A stretch of DNA of 64,000 bases from Paraburkholderia solisilvae. Lineage in GTDB: Bacteria > Pseudomonadota > Gammaproteobacteria > Burkholderiales > Burkholderiaceae. Positions within the stretch are counted from its first letter, which is position 1; every line of letters starts with the position of its first letter. A model generated the notes under the pieces. That model was given only the letters and a program-made list of their open reading frames with translations. It ran no database searches and had not been told where the DNA came from. The position numbers and the translations under genes are program-made. The DNA lies in contig NZ_CADIKF010000004.1 in the NCBI RefSeq assembly GCF_902859875.1, positions 124,001-188,000 of the forward strand, written 5' to 3'. This document shows, one piece after another, positions 8,569 to 17,278 of the stretch.

Positions 8569-10599
8569 TCAGCCGAGCGCGGCCCTGGCCGTCTCCACCA
8601 CCTTCTCGACGGTAAAGCCGAAATGCTTGAAGAGCGCACCTGCGGGCGCCGATTCGCCGAACGTGTCGATACCGACCACGCCGCCTTCGAGGCCCACATA
8701 CTTGCGCCAGAATTCCGTCACGCCCGCTTCGATCGCGACGCGCCGCACGCCGGCCGGCAACACGCGTTCGCGATACGCGGCGTCCTGGCGATCGAACGCG
8801 TTGGTCGACGGCATCGACACGACGCGCGCCGCGATGCCCTCGCGCGCGAGCGGCTCGACCGCCTTCATCGCCAGCTCCACTTCCGAGCCGGTCGCGATCA
8901 GGATCACCTTGCGCGCGGGGACATCGTCGCTCCAGTCGCGCAGCACATAGCCGCCCTTCGCGATATTCGCGATCTGCGCGTCGGTGCGCTCCGAGAACTG
9001 CAGATTCTGCCGGCTGAAGATCAGGCACGACGGACCTTTGTGCTCGATCGCCTGGGTCCACGCCACCGCGGTTTCCACGGTATCAGCCGGACGCCACACC
9101 GTCATATGCGGAATCAGACGCAAGCTCGCGACATGTTCGATGGACTGGTGCGTCGGGCCGTCTTCGCCCAGACCGATCGAATCGTGGGTGAACACGAAAA
9201 TGCTCGGCGCCTTCATCAGCGCGGCGACGCGCAGCGCGTTGCGGCTGTAGTCGGAGAACGTCAGGAAGGTGCCGCCGAACGCCTTGTAGCCGCCGTGCAC
9301 GGTCATGCCGTTCAGCGCGGCGCTCATGCCGAACTCGCGCACGCCGTAGTTGATGTGATTGCCCCACTGGATGCCGCTCGCGCCTTCCTTGCGCGCGCGC
9401 ACCGGCTTGCTCGCCTTCCAGTTCGTGAGATTCGAGCCCGTCAGGTCGGCCGAACCGCCGAGCAGTTCCGGCAGCACCGCGGCGAGGCCTTCGATGGCCT
9501 GCTGCGACGCCTTGCGCGTCGCGACGGTTTCCTTGCGATCGTTCGCGCCGGCGATGATGGCCTGCGCCTTGTGCGCCCAGTCCGCGGGCAGCTTGCCGGC
9601 CATCCGGCGTTCGAACTCGGCCGCCTCATGCGGGTACTTCGCGCGGTAGTCGGCGAAACGCCTGTTCCACTCGCCTTCGACGCTCGCGCCCGACTCCTTC
9701 GCGTCCCACGCCGCATAGACATCCTGCGGAATCACGAACGGCTCCGAGGTCCAGCCGATGTTCTTGCGCGTCGCCGCGATTTCGTCGGCGCCGAGCGGCG
9801 CGCCGTGCGCATCGTGCGAACCCGCCTTGTGCGGCGCGCCTTCGCCGATCACCGTCTTGCAGCAGATCAATGTGGGCTTGTCCGACTGCTTCGCTTTCCT
9901 GATCGCCGCATCGACCGCGTCGACATCGTCGCCCTTCACGTTCGGGATCACGTTCCAGCCGTACGCTTCGAAGCGCTTCGGCGTGTCGTCGTGGAACCAG
10001 TTCACCACTTCGCCGTCGATCGAAATGCCGTTGTCGTCGTAGAAGCAGATGAGCTTGTTCAGCTTCAGCGTGCCCGCGAATGAACAGGCTTCGTGCGAGA
10101 TGCCTTCCATCAGACAGCCGTCGCCGAGGAACACGTACGTGTGGTGATCGACGATCTTCGCGTCGGGCTTGTTGAACTCCTCGGCGAGCAGCGCCTCCGC
10201 CAGCGCCATGCCGACCGAATTCGCGAGACCCTGGCCGAGCGGGCCGGTGGTCGTCTCGACGCCGGCCGTCATGCCGTATTCCGGGTGGCCCGGCGTCTTC
10301 GAATGCAGTTGACGGAAGTTCTTCAGTTCTTCCATCGGCAGGTCGTAGCCGGTCAGATGCAGCAGCGAGTACAGCAGCATCGAGCCGTGCCCGTTCGACA
10401 GCACGAAGCGATCGCGGTCGGCCCAATGCGGATTCTTCGGGTTATGACGCAGATGGCGCGACCACAGCGCAACTGCAATTTCCGCCATGCCCATCGGCAT
10501 ACCGGGGTGGCCTGAGTTCGCCTGCTGAACAGCGTCCATAGCCAGCGCGCGAATTGCGTTGGCCATCAGGGAGGTCGGGGCGGGAGAGGAGGTCGTCAT
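8569..10599 (-). CDS. tkt: Transketolase
   Basis: Thiamine-diphosphate enzyme of the pentose phosphate and Calvin-type pathways that moves two-carbon units between sugar phosphates. It has 676 residues. The N-terminal domain has [17 protein letters not shown] and the TPP motif [12 protein letters not shown]; the pyrimidine-binding domain has [19 protein letters not shown]. The start at 10599 ([22 protein letters not shown]) is preferred. A second ATG at 10566 is possible but has no ribosome-binding site. It is the first gene of the tkt-gap pair and divergent from speE. Confidence 0.96.
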   Translation of the reverse strand: MTTSSPAPTSLMANAIRALAMDAVQQANSGHPGMPMGMAEIAVALWSRHLRHNPKNPHWADRDRFVLSNGHGSMLLYSLLHLTGYDLPMEELKNFRQLHSKTPGHPEYGMTAGVETTTGPLGQGLANSVGMALAEALLAEEFNKPDAKIVDHHTYVFLGDGCLMEGISHEACSFAGTLKLNKLICFYDDNGISIDGEVVNWFHDDTPKRFEAYGWNVIPNVKGDDVDAVDAAIRKAKQSDKPTLICCKTVIGEGAPHKAGSHDAHGAPLGADEIAATRKNIGWTSEPFVIPQDVYAAWDAKESGASVEGEWNRRFADYRAKYPHEAAEFERRMAGKLPADWAHKAQAIIAGANDRKETVATRKASQQAIEGLAAVLPELLGGSADLTGSNLTNWKASKPVRARKEGASGIQWGNHINYGVREFGMSAALNGMTVHGGYKAFGGTFLTFSDYSRNALRVAALMKAPSIFVFTHDSIGLGEDGPTHQSIEHVASLRLIPHMTVWRPADTVETAVAWTQAIEHKGPSCLIFSRQNLQFSERTDAQIANIAKGGYVLRDWSDDVPARKVILIATGSEVELAMKAVEPLAREGIAARVVSMPSTNAFDRQDAAYRERVLPAGVRRVAIEAGVTEFWRKYVGLEGGVVGIDTFGESAPAGALFKHFGFTVEKVVETARAALG

Positions 10600-10703
10600 G
10601 TCTGATCCGGAGAACGAGTCCAAAAAGCGAAGTGCGGGCGGTAGCCCGCAAGCCTGGCGGCCAGTCAACCTCGGCGTGCCTCGGCAGACCTCGCGAGGCC
10701 GAT

Positions 10704-10739
10704 CCGGGCCAACCCGGGCCAACCCGGGCCAACCCGGGC
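10704..10739. repeat. 10-bp tandem repeat, three copies plus partial
   Basis: The unit CCGGGCCAAC is repeated without change three times, then begins a fourth time. It lies about 105 bases upstream of the tkt start, within the presumed leader. Confidence 0.85.
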
Positions 10740-10898
10740 GATCAATCAGGGCGCCGGTGACGCCGCCCGTGATGCCGCCTGTGCTGCGGGGCCAGCAATC
10801 GGATGAGGCTGCAGGACGAGGCTACAAAGCGGAATATTCTAACAGAGGATCGGCTTTGTCCCCCTTGCCGGGACGGCTTGGCGCGGCTGTGCGGCCCT

Positions 10899-10904
10899 TA
10901 TAAT
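10899..10904 (+). promoter_or_regulatory. Likely -10 box of speE
   Basis: A perfect TATAAT lies 45 bases upstream of the proposed GTG start of speE. No good -35 hexamer stands out upstream, so only the -10 box is called. Confidence 0.5.
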
Positions 10905-10949
10905 CTGCGCATTGCAACTTGCCGCGCACCCCTTGCGCACCGCCGTTCC

Positions 10950-11834
10950 GTGAGCGCTTCGCTATTGTTCCAACCCGCGCCCGACGCCGTCTACGGTTTT
11001 CCGAACGCGCGTCGACTCGAGCGCGTCGATTCGCCGCATCAGCACATCGAGGTCTGGGACACACCGCAGCTCGGCCGCCTGTTTACGCTCGACGGCCGGC
11101 CGATGACGTCGAGCGGCGACGAGTTCATCTATCACGAATGCATGACGCACCCGGCCGCGCTCGCCCATCCGGCGCCGCGCGCGGCGCTGGTGCTCGGCGG
11201 CGGCGACGGCGGCGCGGCGAAACAGTTGCTGGCGCATCGGAGCATCGAGCGGATCGTGGTCGCCGAGCTCGACGATGAAGTCGTGCGCCTCACGCGCAAG
11301 CATTTACCCGAGGTGCATGGCGGCGCATTCGACGATCCGCGCGTCGAGCTCGTGATCGGCGATGCAGCCGAATACGTCGCGCAGTGCGCCGCCCGCGCGG
11401 ACGGCCTGTCGTTCGACCTGGTCGTCTTCGATCTGACGCCGCCGGATTCGCCTGCCGCAGGCCTCTATACGACCGCCTTCCTCGCCGGCCTGAAACGCAT
11501 CCTCGCGCCGCAAGCGGCCCTCTCGCTGCATCTGGGTTCACCGTACTTTCATGCGGCACGCGTCGCCGCGCTCTTGACGGACCTGCAGCAGGTGTTCGCG
11601 ATCGTTCGTCCGCTTGCGGCCTACGTGCCGCTATATGGTTCGCTCTGGCTGATGGCGATGGCGAGCGACACGCTCGACCCCCTGTCGCTCACTGAACACG
11701 AGCTCGCCGCACGGCTCGCGCAACGCGGCCTCTATGGACTGCGTTTCTACGACGCGACGCTGCATGCGGCGCTGTTCGCCGCGCCGCATGCGGTGCGCGA
11801 TAAACTAGGCCGATTCTTAAAGCCGTCGCCATGA
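10950..11834 (+). CDS. speE: Spermidine synthase family protein
   Basis: Aminopropyltransferase-type protein of polyamine synthesis, 294 residues when started at the GTG at 10950. The N-terminal strand domain is followed by a Rossmann fold with GGGDGGAAKQLL binding decarboxylated AdoMet, the acidic VAELDDEVV, and the catalytic-type FDLTPPDSPAAGLYT. The open frame extends upstream, but that part overlaps the TATAAT box and is not protein-like, so the GTG (VSASLLFQPAPDAVYGF) is chosen. Some members of this family are not true spermidine synthases; the DxTPPDSP motif supports the assignment moderately. Confidence 0.85.
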   Translation: MSASLLFQPAPDAVYGFPNARRLERVDSPHQHIEVWDTPQLGRLFTLDGRPMTSSGDEFIYHECMTHPAALAHPAPRAALVLGGGDGGAAKQLLAHRSIERIVVAELDDEVVRLTRKHLPEVHGGAFDDPRVELVIGDAAEYVAQCAARADGLSFDLVVFDLTPPDSPAAGLYTTAFLAGLKRILAPQAALSLHLGSPYFHAARVAALLTDLQQVFAIVRPLAAYVPLYGSLWLMAMASDTLDPLSLTEHELAARLAQRGLYGLRFYDATLHAALFAAPHAVRDKLGRFLKPSP

Positions 11835-11946
11835 CAGTCATGCACAATGCCCCGCTCGATTGGCCGGCGCCCTCCGGATGCGGTCCGGCAGCGAAGCGTC
11901 CGGCAGCCTATGCAGACGGGACGACACCAGGATTCAGGAGAGCTCG

Positions 11947-12360
11947 ATGACATCCCCACGCCCAGCCGGAGTGCCGTGGTTGACGCCCTATCTGACGGTC
12001 CGCGATGCGCGTATGGCGATCGCGTTCTATGAAGCCGCACTCGGTTTTCGCGTGCGCGACAGCGTGCATGACGACGGCGCGCTGATGCACGTCGAGATGA
12101 CCTATCAGGACCAGTTGATCGTGATGTTCGCGCCGGAAGGCGCATTCGGCTCGCAGGCGAAGACGCCGAAGAGCGCACACGCGATCGCGCCGCAATCCTT
12201 TTATCTGTATGTCGACGACGTCGATGCCGTGTTTGCCCGCGCCATCGCCGCCGGTGCGAAATCGCTGAGCGAGCCGCAGGATCAGTTCTGGGGCGACCGC
12301 TTCGCCCAGATCGAAGATCCGGACGGTTATCGCTGGGCGCTCGCGCGCCATCTGCCGTGA
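11947..12360 (+). CDS. Glyoxalase/VOC superfamily protein
   Basis: A 137-residue protein of the vicinal-oxygen-chelate fold. It has the repeated beta-alpha-beta-beta-beta units, with a first half VPWLTPYLTVRDARMAIAFY and a second half YLYVDDVDAVFARAIAAGA, ending EDPDGYRWALARHL. These are the hallmarks of the PhnB/glyoxalase-like group. Substrate is unknown. The ATG at 11947 has GGAG seven bases upstream. It is followed by rsmE in the same direction. Confidence 0.85.
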   Translation: MTSPRPAGVPWLTPYLTVRDARMAIAFYEAALGFRVRDSVHDDGALMHVEMTYQDQLIVMFAPEGAFGSQAKTPKSAHAIAPQSFYLYVDDVDAVFARAIAAGAKSLSEPQDQFWGDRFAQIEDPDGYRWALARHLP

Positions 12361-12379
12361 ATCAATGAGAACTTCGCTT

Positions 12380-13120
12380 ATGCCCCGCTTCTTCGTCGGG
12401 ACTTCACTCACGCCCGGAGATATCGTGGCGCTCCCGGACGACGTCAATCGACATGTGCAGGTGTTGCGCCTGCAGCCCGGCGACACGATCACGCTATTCA
12501 ACGGTATGGGCGGTGAATACGGCGCGGAAGTCGTCGATATGGAACGGCGCGGCTCGACGGTGCGCATCGGCGATTTGCGCGACGTCGAAGCCGAGCCGCC
12601 GTATCACCTGACGCTTGCGCAAGGCATCGCGGGCAGCGACAAGATGGACTGGCTGATCGAAAAAGCGGTCGAGCTTGGCGCGTCCGCGTTCGCGCCGCTG
12701 ACGACGACGCGCAGCGTCGTGCGCCTGTCCGGCGAGCGCGCGCAGCGGCGTCAGGTGCACTGGCAGCGCATCGTGCAGGCGTCGTGCGAACAGTGCGGAC
12801 GCAATCGCCTGCCGGACGTGCTGCCGACGCGCGAACTCGCGACGTGGCTCGGCTCGATGCCGAAGGAACCGGAAGACGGTGAACTGAGGCTGCTGCTTTC
12901 GCCGCGCGCGAGTGTGCCGTTTTCCGCGCTGACGCATGAACCACCGAAGCGTCGCGCGCTCGTGCTGATCGGTCCGGAAGGCGGCTTTTCGGCGGCCGAG
13001 GAAGCCGCCGCGACGAGTCACGGGTTCACTGCGGTTGGGCTCGGTCCGCGCGTGCTGCGCACGGAAACCGCCGGCATTGCGGTGCTGTCCGCGCTGGCTG
13101 CGCGTTGGGGCGGCTGGTAG
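12380..13120 (+). CDS. rsmE: 16S rRNA m3U1498 methyltransferase
   Basis: Methylates U1498 in 16S rRNA, using AdoMet, on the assembled 30S subunit. The 246-residue protein has the N-terminal PUA-like domain (MPRFFVGTSLTPGD to GDTITLFNGMGGEY) and a C-terminal SPOUT domain with the knot LVLIGPEGGFSAAEEAAA and GPRVLRTETAGIAVLSAL. An ATG five codons upstream at 12365 is also possible; the second ATG gives the usual MPRFF start. It ends 59 bases before a terminator. Confidence 0.94.
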   Translation: MPRFFVGTSLTPGDIVALPDDVNRHVQVLRLQPGDTITLFNGMGGEYGAEVVDMERRGSTVRIGDLRDVEAEPPYHLTLAQGIAGSDKMDWLIEKAVELGASAFAPLTTTRSVVRLSGERAQRRQVHWQRIVQASCEQCGRNRLPDVLPTRELATWLGSMPKEPEDGELRLLLSPRASVPFSALTHEPPKRRALVLIGPEGGFSAAEEAAATSHGFTAVGLGPRVLRTETAGIAVLSALAARWGGW

Positions 13121-13178
13121 ACCCTGCGCACCCGACGCATCGGCCGCGGTATGTGCATCGCGCCGCCGGGAAAACACA

Positions 13179-13206
13179 AAAGGGCTCGCCAGTCAGCGAG
13201 CCCTTT
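13179..13206 (+). terminator. Terminator after rsmE, probably bidirectional
   Basis: An 11-bp stem AAAGGGCTCGC/GCGAGCCCTTT (13179-13189 and 13196-13206) has a 6-base loop. Its A-rich and T-rich ends suit both strands. It separates rsmE from the convergent barstar-like gene. Confidence 0.85.
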
Positions 13207-13285
13207 CTCATTTGGAAACGCGGCGCGGCGGCCGGACATCACCGGTTCATTGAAAAACCGGACGGCACGCCACTGCCGGATCGCT

Positions 13286-13855
13286 TCACGCGAACGAGTA
13301 AAACACCCGGAACGCAACTTTGCGCTCCGCCCAGAATTCCGCCGCCTCGCGGAACACGTCGAGCAGCGTTTCGCGCGCTTCCTTGTCGAATTTCTGCGCC
13401 ACCGGCAGCGCTTCGAGCACGATCACAAAGCCGGGTTGCGCACCCGCTTTCGCAACGAGATCGGTCAGACAGTCGTACAGCGCGTCGTAGTTTTTGCCGA
13501 AGTGTTTCGGGAACAGGAAAGACGTCGCGATGGTTTCCATCACTTCCTGTTTGCTTTGCGCATTTCCGCAGCAGGCAAACAGAAAATGCTGACCGAGCTT
13601 CTGCGCTTCGTCGGCCAGATCCTGAACACGAAAAGCGCGAATCGACTGTACGATATTCGGTCGTACGGTCGCAAAAAGACTCATGGATTCCTCGTTCGAT
13701 AAAGGCGCCGTACCGGCTTCGTGCCCGACCGTCGTACCGCCCTGACCGTCTCCGGCCTCGCGCATCTGCATGACGCGCTGGAAAAGATTGCCGTTACCGG
13801 CCGCAAAAAGATCTCTCGCGACTTTGCGGTCGTGCGCGTAGATGTTGTCGCTCAT
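13286..13855 (-). CDS. Barstar-family protein (probable RNase inhibitor)
   Basis: A 189-residue protein whose C-terminal 90 residues match the barstar fold, with FLFPKHFGKNYDALYDCLTDL and the strand region GFVIVLEALPVAQKF. Barstars bind and block barnase-type RNases. The N-terminal 90 or so residues are extra relative to the 90-residue classic barstar and of unknown role. The ATG at 13855 (MSDNIYAHDRKVARDLF) has GGGA upstream; a TTG at 13879 in frame is less likely. It starts 17 bases after the stop codon of the RNase gene, which strongly suggests an enzyme-inhibitor pair. Confidence 0.88.
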   Translation of the reverse strand: MSDNIYAHDRKVARDLFAAGNGNLFQRVMQMREAGDGQGGTTVGHEAGTAPLSNEESMSLFATVRPNIVQSIRAFRVQDLADEAQKLGQHFLFACCGNAQSKQEVMETIATSFLFPKHFGKNYDALYDCLTDLVAKAGAQPGFVIVLEALPVAQKFDKEARETLLDVFREAAEFWAERKVAFRVFYSFA

Positions 13856-13871
13856 GCCGTATGTCCCGATG

Positions 13872-14291
13872 TCATTCAATGATGCGATTAAAACTGGTGT
13901 AGTGATCGTCGCTGTAATAACAGTTGTCCGTTCGCCTTAATGGACCGCCGCAGACGATGCGGCGCGCTCCGCGGTTATGGGCACGCGGCGTGGGAACAGT
14001 GTATTCGTGGTAATAGCCGCGTTGATGCGGCGGCAGCAATCGCTCGCGGTTGCCGAATACGACGCCATCCTTTTCATACGGGTAAGGCCCGCCTGCTGCA
14101 ATCAAGTTCAAAGTATTGACTGCTTCCCGCGGCAGCTGCGCCACCGCTACGGTGCCAGTGCTGCCCAGTGCCGTGACGTCGCGGCCAAACGCGACAGGAC
14201 AAAAACCGGCCGCAGGCACAAAACCGCTGCCCAGACCGCCGACCGACAGGACGGCGACCAGCACGCCGTTGCGAAGCCACCCGCGTGCCAT
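13872..14291 (-). CDS. Secreted guanyl-specific ribonuclease (RNase Sa/barnase family)
   Basis: A 139-residue protein with an N-terminal signal peptide (about 1-28, MARGWLRNGVLVAVLSVGG...) and a microbial RNase N1/Sa domain at the C-terminal half. Visible catalytic-type residues are the glutamate in YYHEYTV, the arginine in GARRIVCGG, and the histidine in YYSDDHYTSFNRI. Two cysteines in VCGG and DNCYY may form a disulfide. It is exported, so the toxic activity would act outside or in the periplasm while the barstar-like partner protects the cytoplasm. It is cotranscribed with that partner. Confidence 0.88.
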   Translation of the reverse strand: MARGWLRNGVLVAVLSVGGLGSGFVPAAGFCPVAFGRDVTALGSTGTVAVAQLPREAVNTLNLIAAGGPYPYEKDGVVFGNRERLLPPHQRGYYHEYTVPTPRAHNRGARRIVCGGPLRRTDNCYYSDDHYTSFNRIIE

Positions 14292-14444
14292 GAATCAGGG
14301 TTCCCGCTGTTAGATCACGAGTTTGACGACCATGAAAGTCGTAAGGGTATCGCTAATGGACCCCGGAAGCAACGTTCGTTCGGGAAATGAAAGGTTTTAG
14401 CCATGACGACCCCAAAACCGGCAAATCGTGCGCGACCCACGGCC

Positions 14445-14488
14445 TTGACAACTCTTTACAGATAAATTTATCTCAAACAAGATAAAAT
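14445..14488 (+). promoter_or_regulatory. Promoter with three AGATAAA-type half-sites
   Basis: TTGACA (14445-14450) stands 17 bases from TTATCT (14468-14473). A 14-bp perfect palindrome AGATAAATTTATCT (14460-14473) fills the spacer and -10 box. A further half-site AGATAAA (14480-14486) makes a second inverted repeat, TTTATCT-N6-AGATAAA. Such AT-rich dyads resemble MarR-type operators, but no regulator gene is adjacent. Confidence 0.55.
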
Positions 14489-14632
14489 TCAACCAGGGCG
14501 CGATGCGGGGCAATACCTCATGCCTCCTTGCCTCGGGTGTTCTGCAAAACGGAGCGCCAGCATCCGGCCTTTTTTGGGTGATTCATTCCCCTGCTCACCC
14601 TGGGCGTGCCCGTTGCGGGCACGCCTTTTTTT
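14480..14632 (+). ncRNA. Candidate small RNA of about 150 nt
   Basis: The stretch lies between a good promoter and a strong terminator with no coding frame. Predicted by eye: a 5' hairpin GGGGCAA/TTGCCTC (around 14507-14540) whose C-rich loop includes CCTCATGCCTCC, which could pair with purine-rich ribosome-binding sites; a second hairpin GGGTGA/TCACCC; and the terminal stem. It is not a known 4.5S, 6S or tmRNA as far as can be recognised. Existence is inferred, not shown. Confidence 0.45.
14603..14632 (+). terminator. Strong plus-strand terminator with no upstream gene
   Basis: A perfect 10-bp GC stem GGCGTGCCCG/CGGGCACGCC with a TTG loop is followed by seven T residues. No plus-strand gene ends before it; the nearest upstream plus-strand gene is rsmE, which has its own terminator. 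Confidence 0.88.
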
Positions 14633-14658
14633 GACGGGAAGGCCACAACCGGTTGGCG

Positions 14659-14700
14659 AAAAAAGAAAACGCCGCGGTTCGCTTGCGCTTGACCGCGGCG
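14659..14700 (-). terminator. Terminator of maeB
   Basis: A stem CGCCGCGGT/ACCGCGGCG (14670-14678 and 14692-14700) with a 13-base loop is followed on the minus strand by TTTTCTTTT. It lies 70 bases past the maeB stop. Confidence 0.85.
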
Positions 14701-14769
14701 GTTCGATGCGAGGCGACGCGCGCCTCACGTTGCTGACGTTCGCGCTACCGTTCGCCCGTTCGCGTAGCT

Positions 14770-17064
14770 TTAACGCGCGGCGGACACATCCGCCACGAGC
14801 AGCGCCGTCATGTTGACGATGCGGCGCACCGTCGCCGATGCGGTCAGCACGTGCACCGGCTTTGCCGCGCCCAGCAGCATCGGGCCGATCGCGATGTTGT
14901 TGCCCGCGGCCGTCTTCAGCAGGTTGTACGAGATGTTCGCCGCATCGATATTCGGCAGCACCAGCAGGTTCGCATCGCCTTCGAGCGTCGATTCCGGCAG
15001 GATCTCGCGGCGCAGGTTCGCGTCGAGCGCGACGTCGCCGTGCATTTCGCCATCCACCTGCAGGTCCGGCGCGTGTTCTTTCAGCATTGCCAGCACCTCG
15101 CGCATCTTCTGCGCGGACGGCGCGTTGCTCGTGCCGAAGTTCGAATGCGACACCAGCGCAACCTTCGGCTCGATGCCGAAACGGCGCACTTCCTCAGCCG
15201 CCATCACCGTGATTTCGCACAGCTGTTCAGGCGTCGGATCGACGTTCACGTGTGTATCGACGATGAAGATCTGCCGGTTCGGCAGCACCAGCGCGTTCAT
15301 CGCCGCATAGACGCTCGCGTTTTCCTTCTTGCCGATCACCTGGTCGATAAAGTGCAGATGGCGGTGCGTCGTGCTGATCGTGCCGCAGATCATGCCGTCG
15401 GCTTCGCCCTTCTTCACGAGCATCGAGCCGATCAGCGTCGTGCGGCGGCGCATTTCGAGCTTCGCCATCTGCTCGCTGATGCCCTTGCGCGCCATCATCT
15501 TCGCGTACGTTTGCCAGAAGTCGCGATAGCGTTCGTCGTGGTCGGTATTGACGATCGTGTAGTCCTGGCCCGCCACCAGACGCAGACCATAGCGCGCAAT
15601 GCGCTGCTCGATCACCGCCGGCCGGCCGATCAGAATCGGCCGCGCGAGCTTTTCGTCGACGACGATCTGCACCGCGCGCAGCACGCGCTCTTCCTCGCCC
15701 TCGGCGAACACGATGCGCTTCTTCTCGGCCTCGACGCTGCGCGCGAGCTGGAAGATCGGCTTCATCGTCGTGCCGCTGTGATACACGAACTGCTGCAGAT
15801 GCTGCTCGTACGCGTCCATGTCTTCGATCGGACGGGTCGCGACGCCCGCATCCATCGCGGCCTTCGCGACGGCCGGCGCGACCTTGACGATCAGGCGCGG
15901 ATCGAACGGCTTCGGAATCAGGTACTCGGGCCCGAACGACAAATCTTGAATGCCATACGCGGTCGCGACGATATCGCTCTGTTCCTGGCGAGCAAGCTCG
16001 GCAATCGCATTCACCGCGGCGATTTCCATCTCACGCGTGATAGTGGTTGCGCCCACATCCAATGCGCCGCGGAAGATAAACGGGAAGCACAGAACGTTGT
16101 TGACCTGGTTCGGATAGTCGGTGCGGCCGGTGGCGATCACCGCGTCCGGACGCACTTCGCGCGCGGCTTCCGGCAGGATTTCCGGCGTCGGGTTCGCGAG
16201 CGCGAGAATGAGCGGCTTGTCGGCCATCTGCCTGACCATCTCCGGCTTCAGCACGCCGGCAGCCGACAGGCCGAGGAACACGTCCGCGCCGCCGATCACT
16301 TCCGACAACGTGCGTCCCTTCGTTTCGCGTGCGAAACGCTCCTTGTCCGGGTCCATCAGCTCGGTGCGGCCCTTGTAGACCACACCGGCGAGATCCGTCA
16401 CGGTGATGTTTTCGAGCGGCAGCCCGAGGTCGACCAGCAGGTCCAGACACGCGAGCGCCGCGGCGCCCGCGCCCGACGTGACCAGTTGCACTTCGTGGAT
16501 GTTCTTGCCGACCACTTTCAGGCCGTTGAGAATTGCCGCCGCGACGACAATCGCGGTGCCGTGCTGGTCGTCGTGGAAGACCGGAATCTTCATCCGCTTG
16601 CGCGCTTCACGCTCGACGATAAAGCAGTCCGGCGCCTTGATGTCTTCGAGGTTGATGCCGCCGAAGGTCGGCTCGAGCGCGGCGATCACGTCGACCAGCT
16701 TGTGCGGGTCCGTTTCATTGAGCTCGATGTCGAACACGTCGATGCCGGCGAACTTCTTGAAGAGCGCGGCCTTGCCTTCCATCACCGGCTTCGACGCGAG
16801 CGGTCCGATGTTGCCGAGACCGAGCACCGCGGTGCCGTTCGTGACCACGCCGACCAGGTTGCTGCGCGCGGTGAAACGCGCGGCGTCGAGCGGATTCTCA
16901 ACGATCGCTTCGCATGCGAATGCAACGCCGGGCGAATACGCCAGCGCGAGATCGCGCTGGTTGATCATCTGCTTGGTGGGCGAAACCGCGATCTTTCCCG
17001 GGGTCGGGAATTCGTGATAATCGAGCGCGGCTTCACGGAGTTTGCTGTTAGCGGAATTCGACAT
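14770..17064 (-). CDS. maeB: NADP-dependent malic enzyme with phosphotransacetylase-like domain
   Basis: Decarboxylates malate to pyruvate with NADPH production. The 764-residue protein has the malic enzyme half (about 1-430) with ALAYSPGVAFACEAI, the catalytic-type FHDDQHGTAIVVAAA and GAGAAALACLDLLVDLG. The C-terminal half (about 440-764) is phosphate acetyltransferase-like and regulatory in this family, with RPILIGRPAVIEQRI and ILIANLPNIDAANISYNLLK-type segments. The ATG at 17064 gives MSNSANSKLREAALDY, the family start; the longer open frame upstream is not protein-like. It is divergent from thiL. Confidence 0.95.
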   Translation of the reverse strand: MSNSANSKLREAALDYHEFPTPGKIAVSPTKQMINQRDLALAYSPGVAFACEAIVENPLDAARFTARSNLVGVVTNGTAVLGLGNIGPLASKPVMEGKAALFKKFAGIDVFDIELNETDPHKLVDVIAALEPTFGGINLEDIKAPDCFIVEREARKRMKIPVFHDDQHGTAIVVAAAILNGLKVVGKNIHEVQLVTSGAGAAALACLDLLVDLGLPLENITVTDLAGVVYKGRTELMDPDKERFARETKGRTLSEVIGGADVFLGLSAAGVLKPEMVRQMADKPLILALANPTPEILPEAAREVRPDAVIATGRTDYPNQVNNVLCFPFIFRGALDVGATTITREMEIAAVNAIAELARQEQSDIVATAYGIQDLSFGPEYLIPKPFDPRLIVKVAPAVAKAAMDAGVATRPIEDMDAYEQHLQQFVYHSGTTMKPIFQLARSVEAEKKRIVFAEGEEERVLRAVQIVVDEKLARPILIGRPAVIEQRIARYGLRLVAGQDYTIVNTDHDERYRDFWQTYAKMMARKGISEQMAKLEMRRRTTLIGSMLVKKGEADGMICGTISTTHRHLHFIDQVIGKKENASVYAAMNALVLPNRQIFIVDTHVNVDPTPEQLCEITVMAAEEVRRFGIEPKVALVSHSNFGTSNAPSAQKMREVLAMLKEHAPDLQVDGEMHGDVALDANLRREILPESTLEGDANLLVLPNIDAANISYNLLKTAAGNNIAIGPMLLGAAKPVHVLTASATVRRIVNMTALLVADVSAAR

Positions 17065-17278
17065 AGCGAGCCTGAATGGCGGATTAGAATAGAAGTTCGA
17101 CGGCATTGTAGCGCCAATCCCACAGTTCGAGCCTTTCATTCCGAGTACATCCGCCGCGACCGAAACGGTGTTAAAACGCGCATTTGCGCCGACCGCATTG
17201 CAACATTCCGCACTGTATTTGCCATCCTGAATGCCATGCGCGGCTGCCGTCGCCAACCGTACCCCGGACCCTATGCCC

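Larger units (their letters stand above)
10600..10949. other. Divergent promoter region tkt/speE with short tandem repeat
   Basis: This 350-base region holds three copies of the 10-base unit CCGGGCCAAC plus a partial copy (10704-10739) in the tkt leader, and a TATAAT box for speE at 10899. No gene is seen. Confidence 0.6.
14292..14769. other. Gene-free region with promoter, operator-like sites and terminators
   Basis: This 478-base region holds a TTGACA promoter with AGATAAA/TTTATCT half-sites (14445-14488), a possible small RNA ending at a strong plus-strand terminator (14603-14632), and the maeB terminator (14659-14700). The RNase promoter should lie at its left end. No protein-like frame was found. 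Confidence 0.65.

Noticed and set aside
14520..14816. Plus-strand frame covering the small RNA candidate
   Set aside because: It runs through two terminators and into the maeB 3' end; no coding character.
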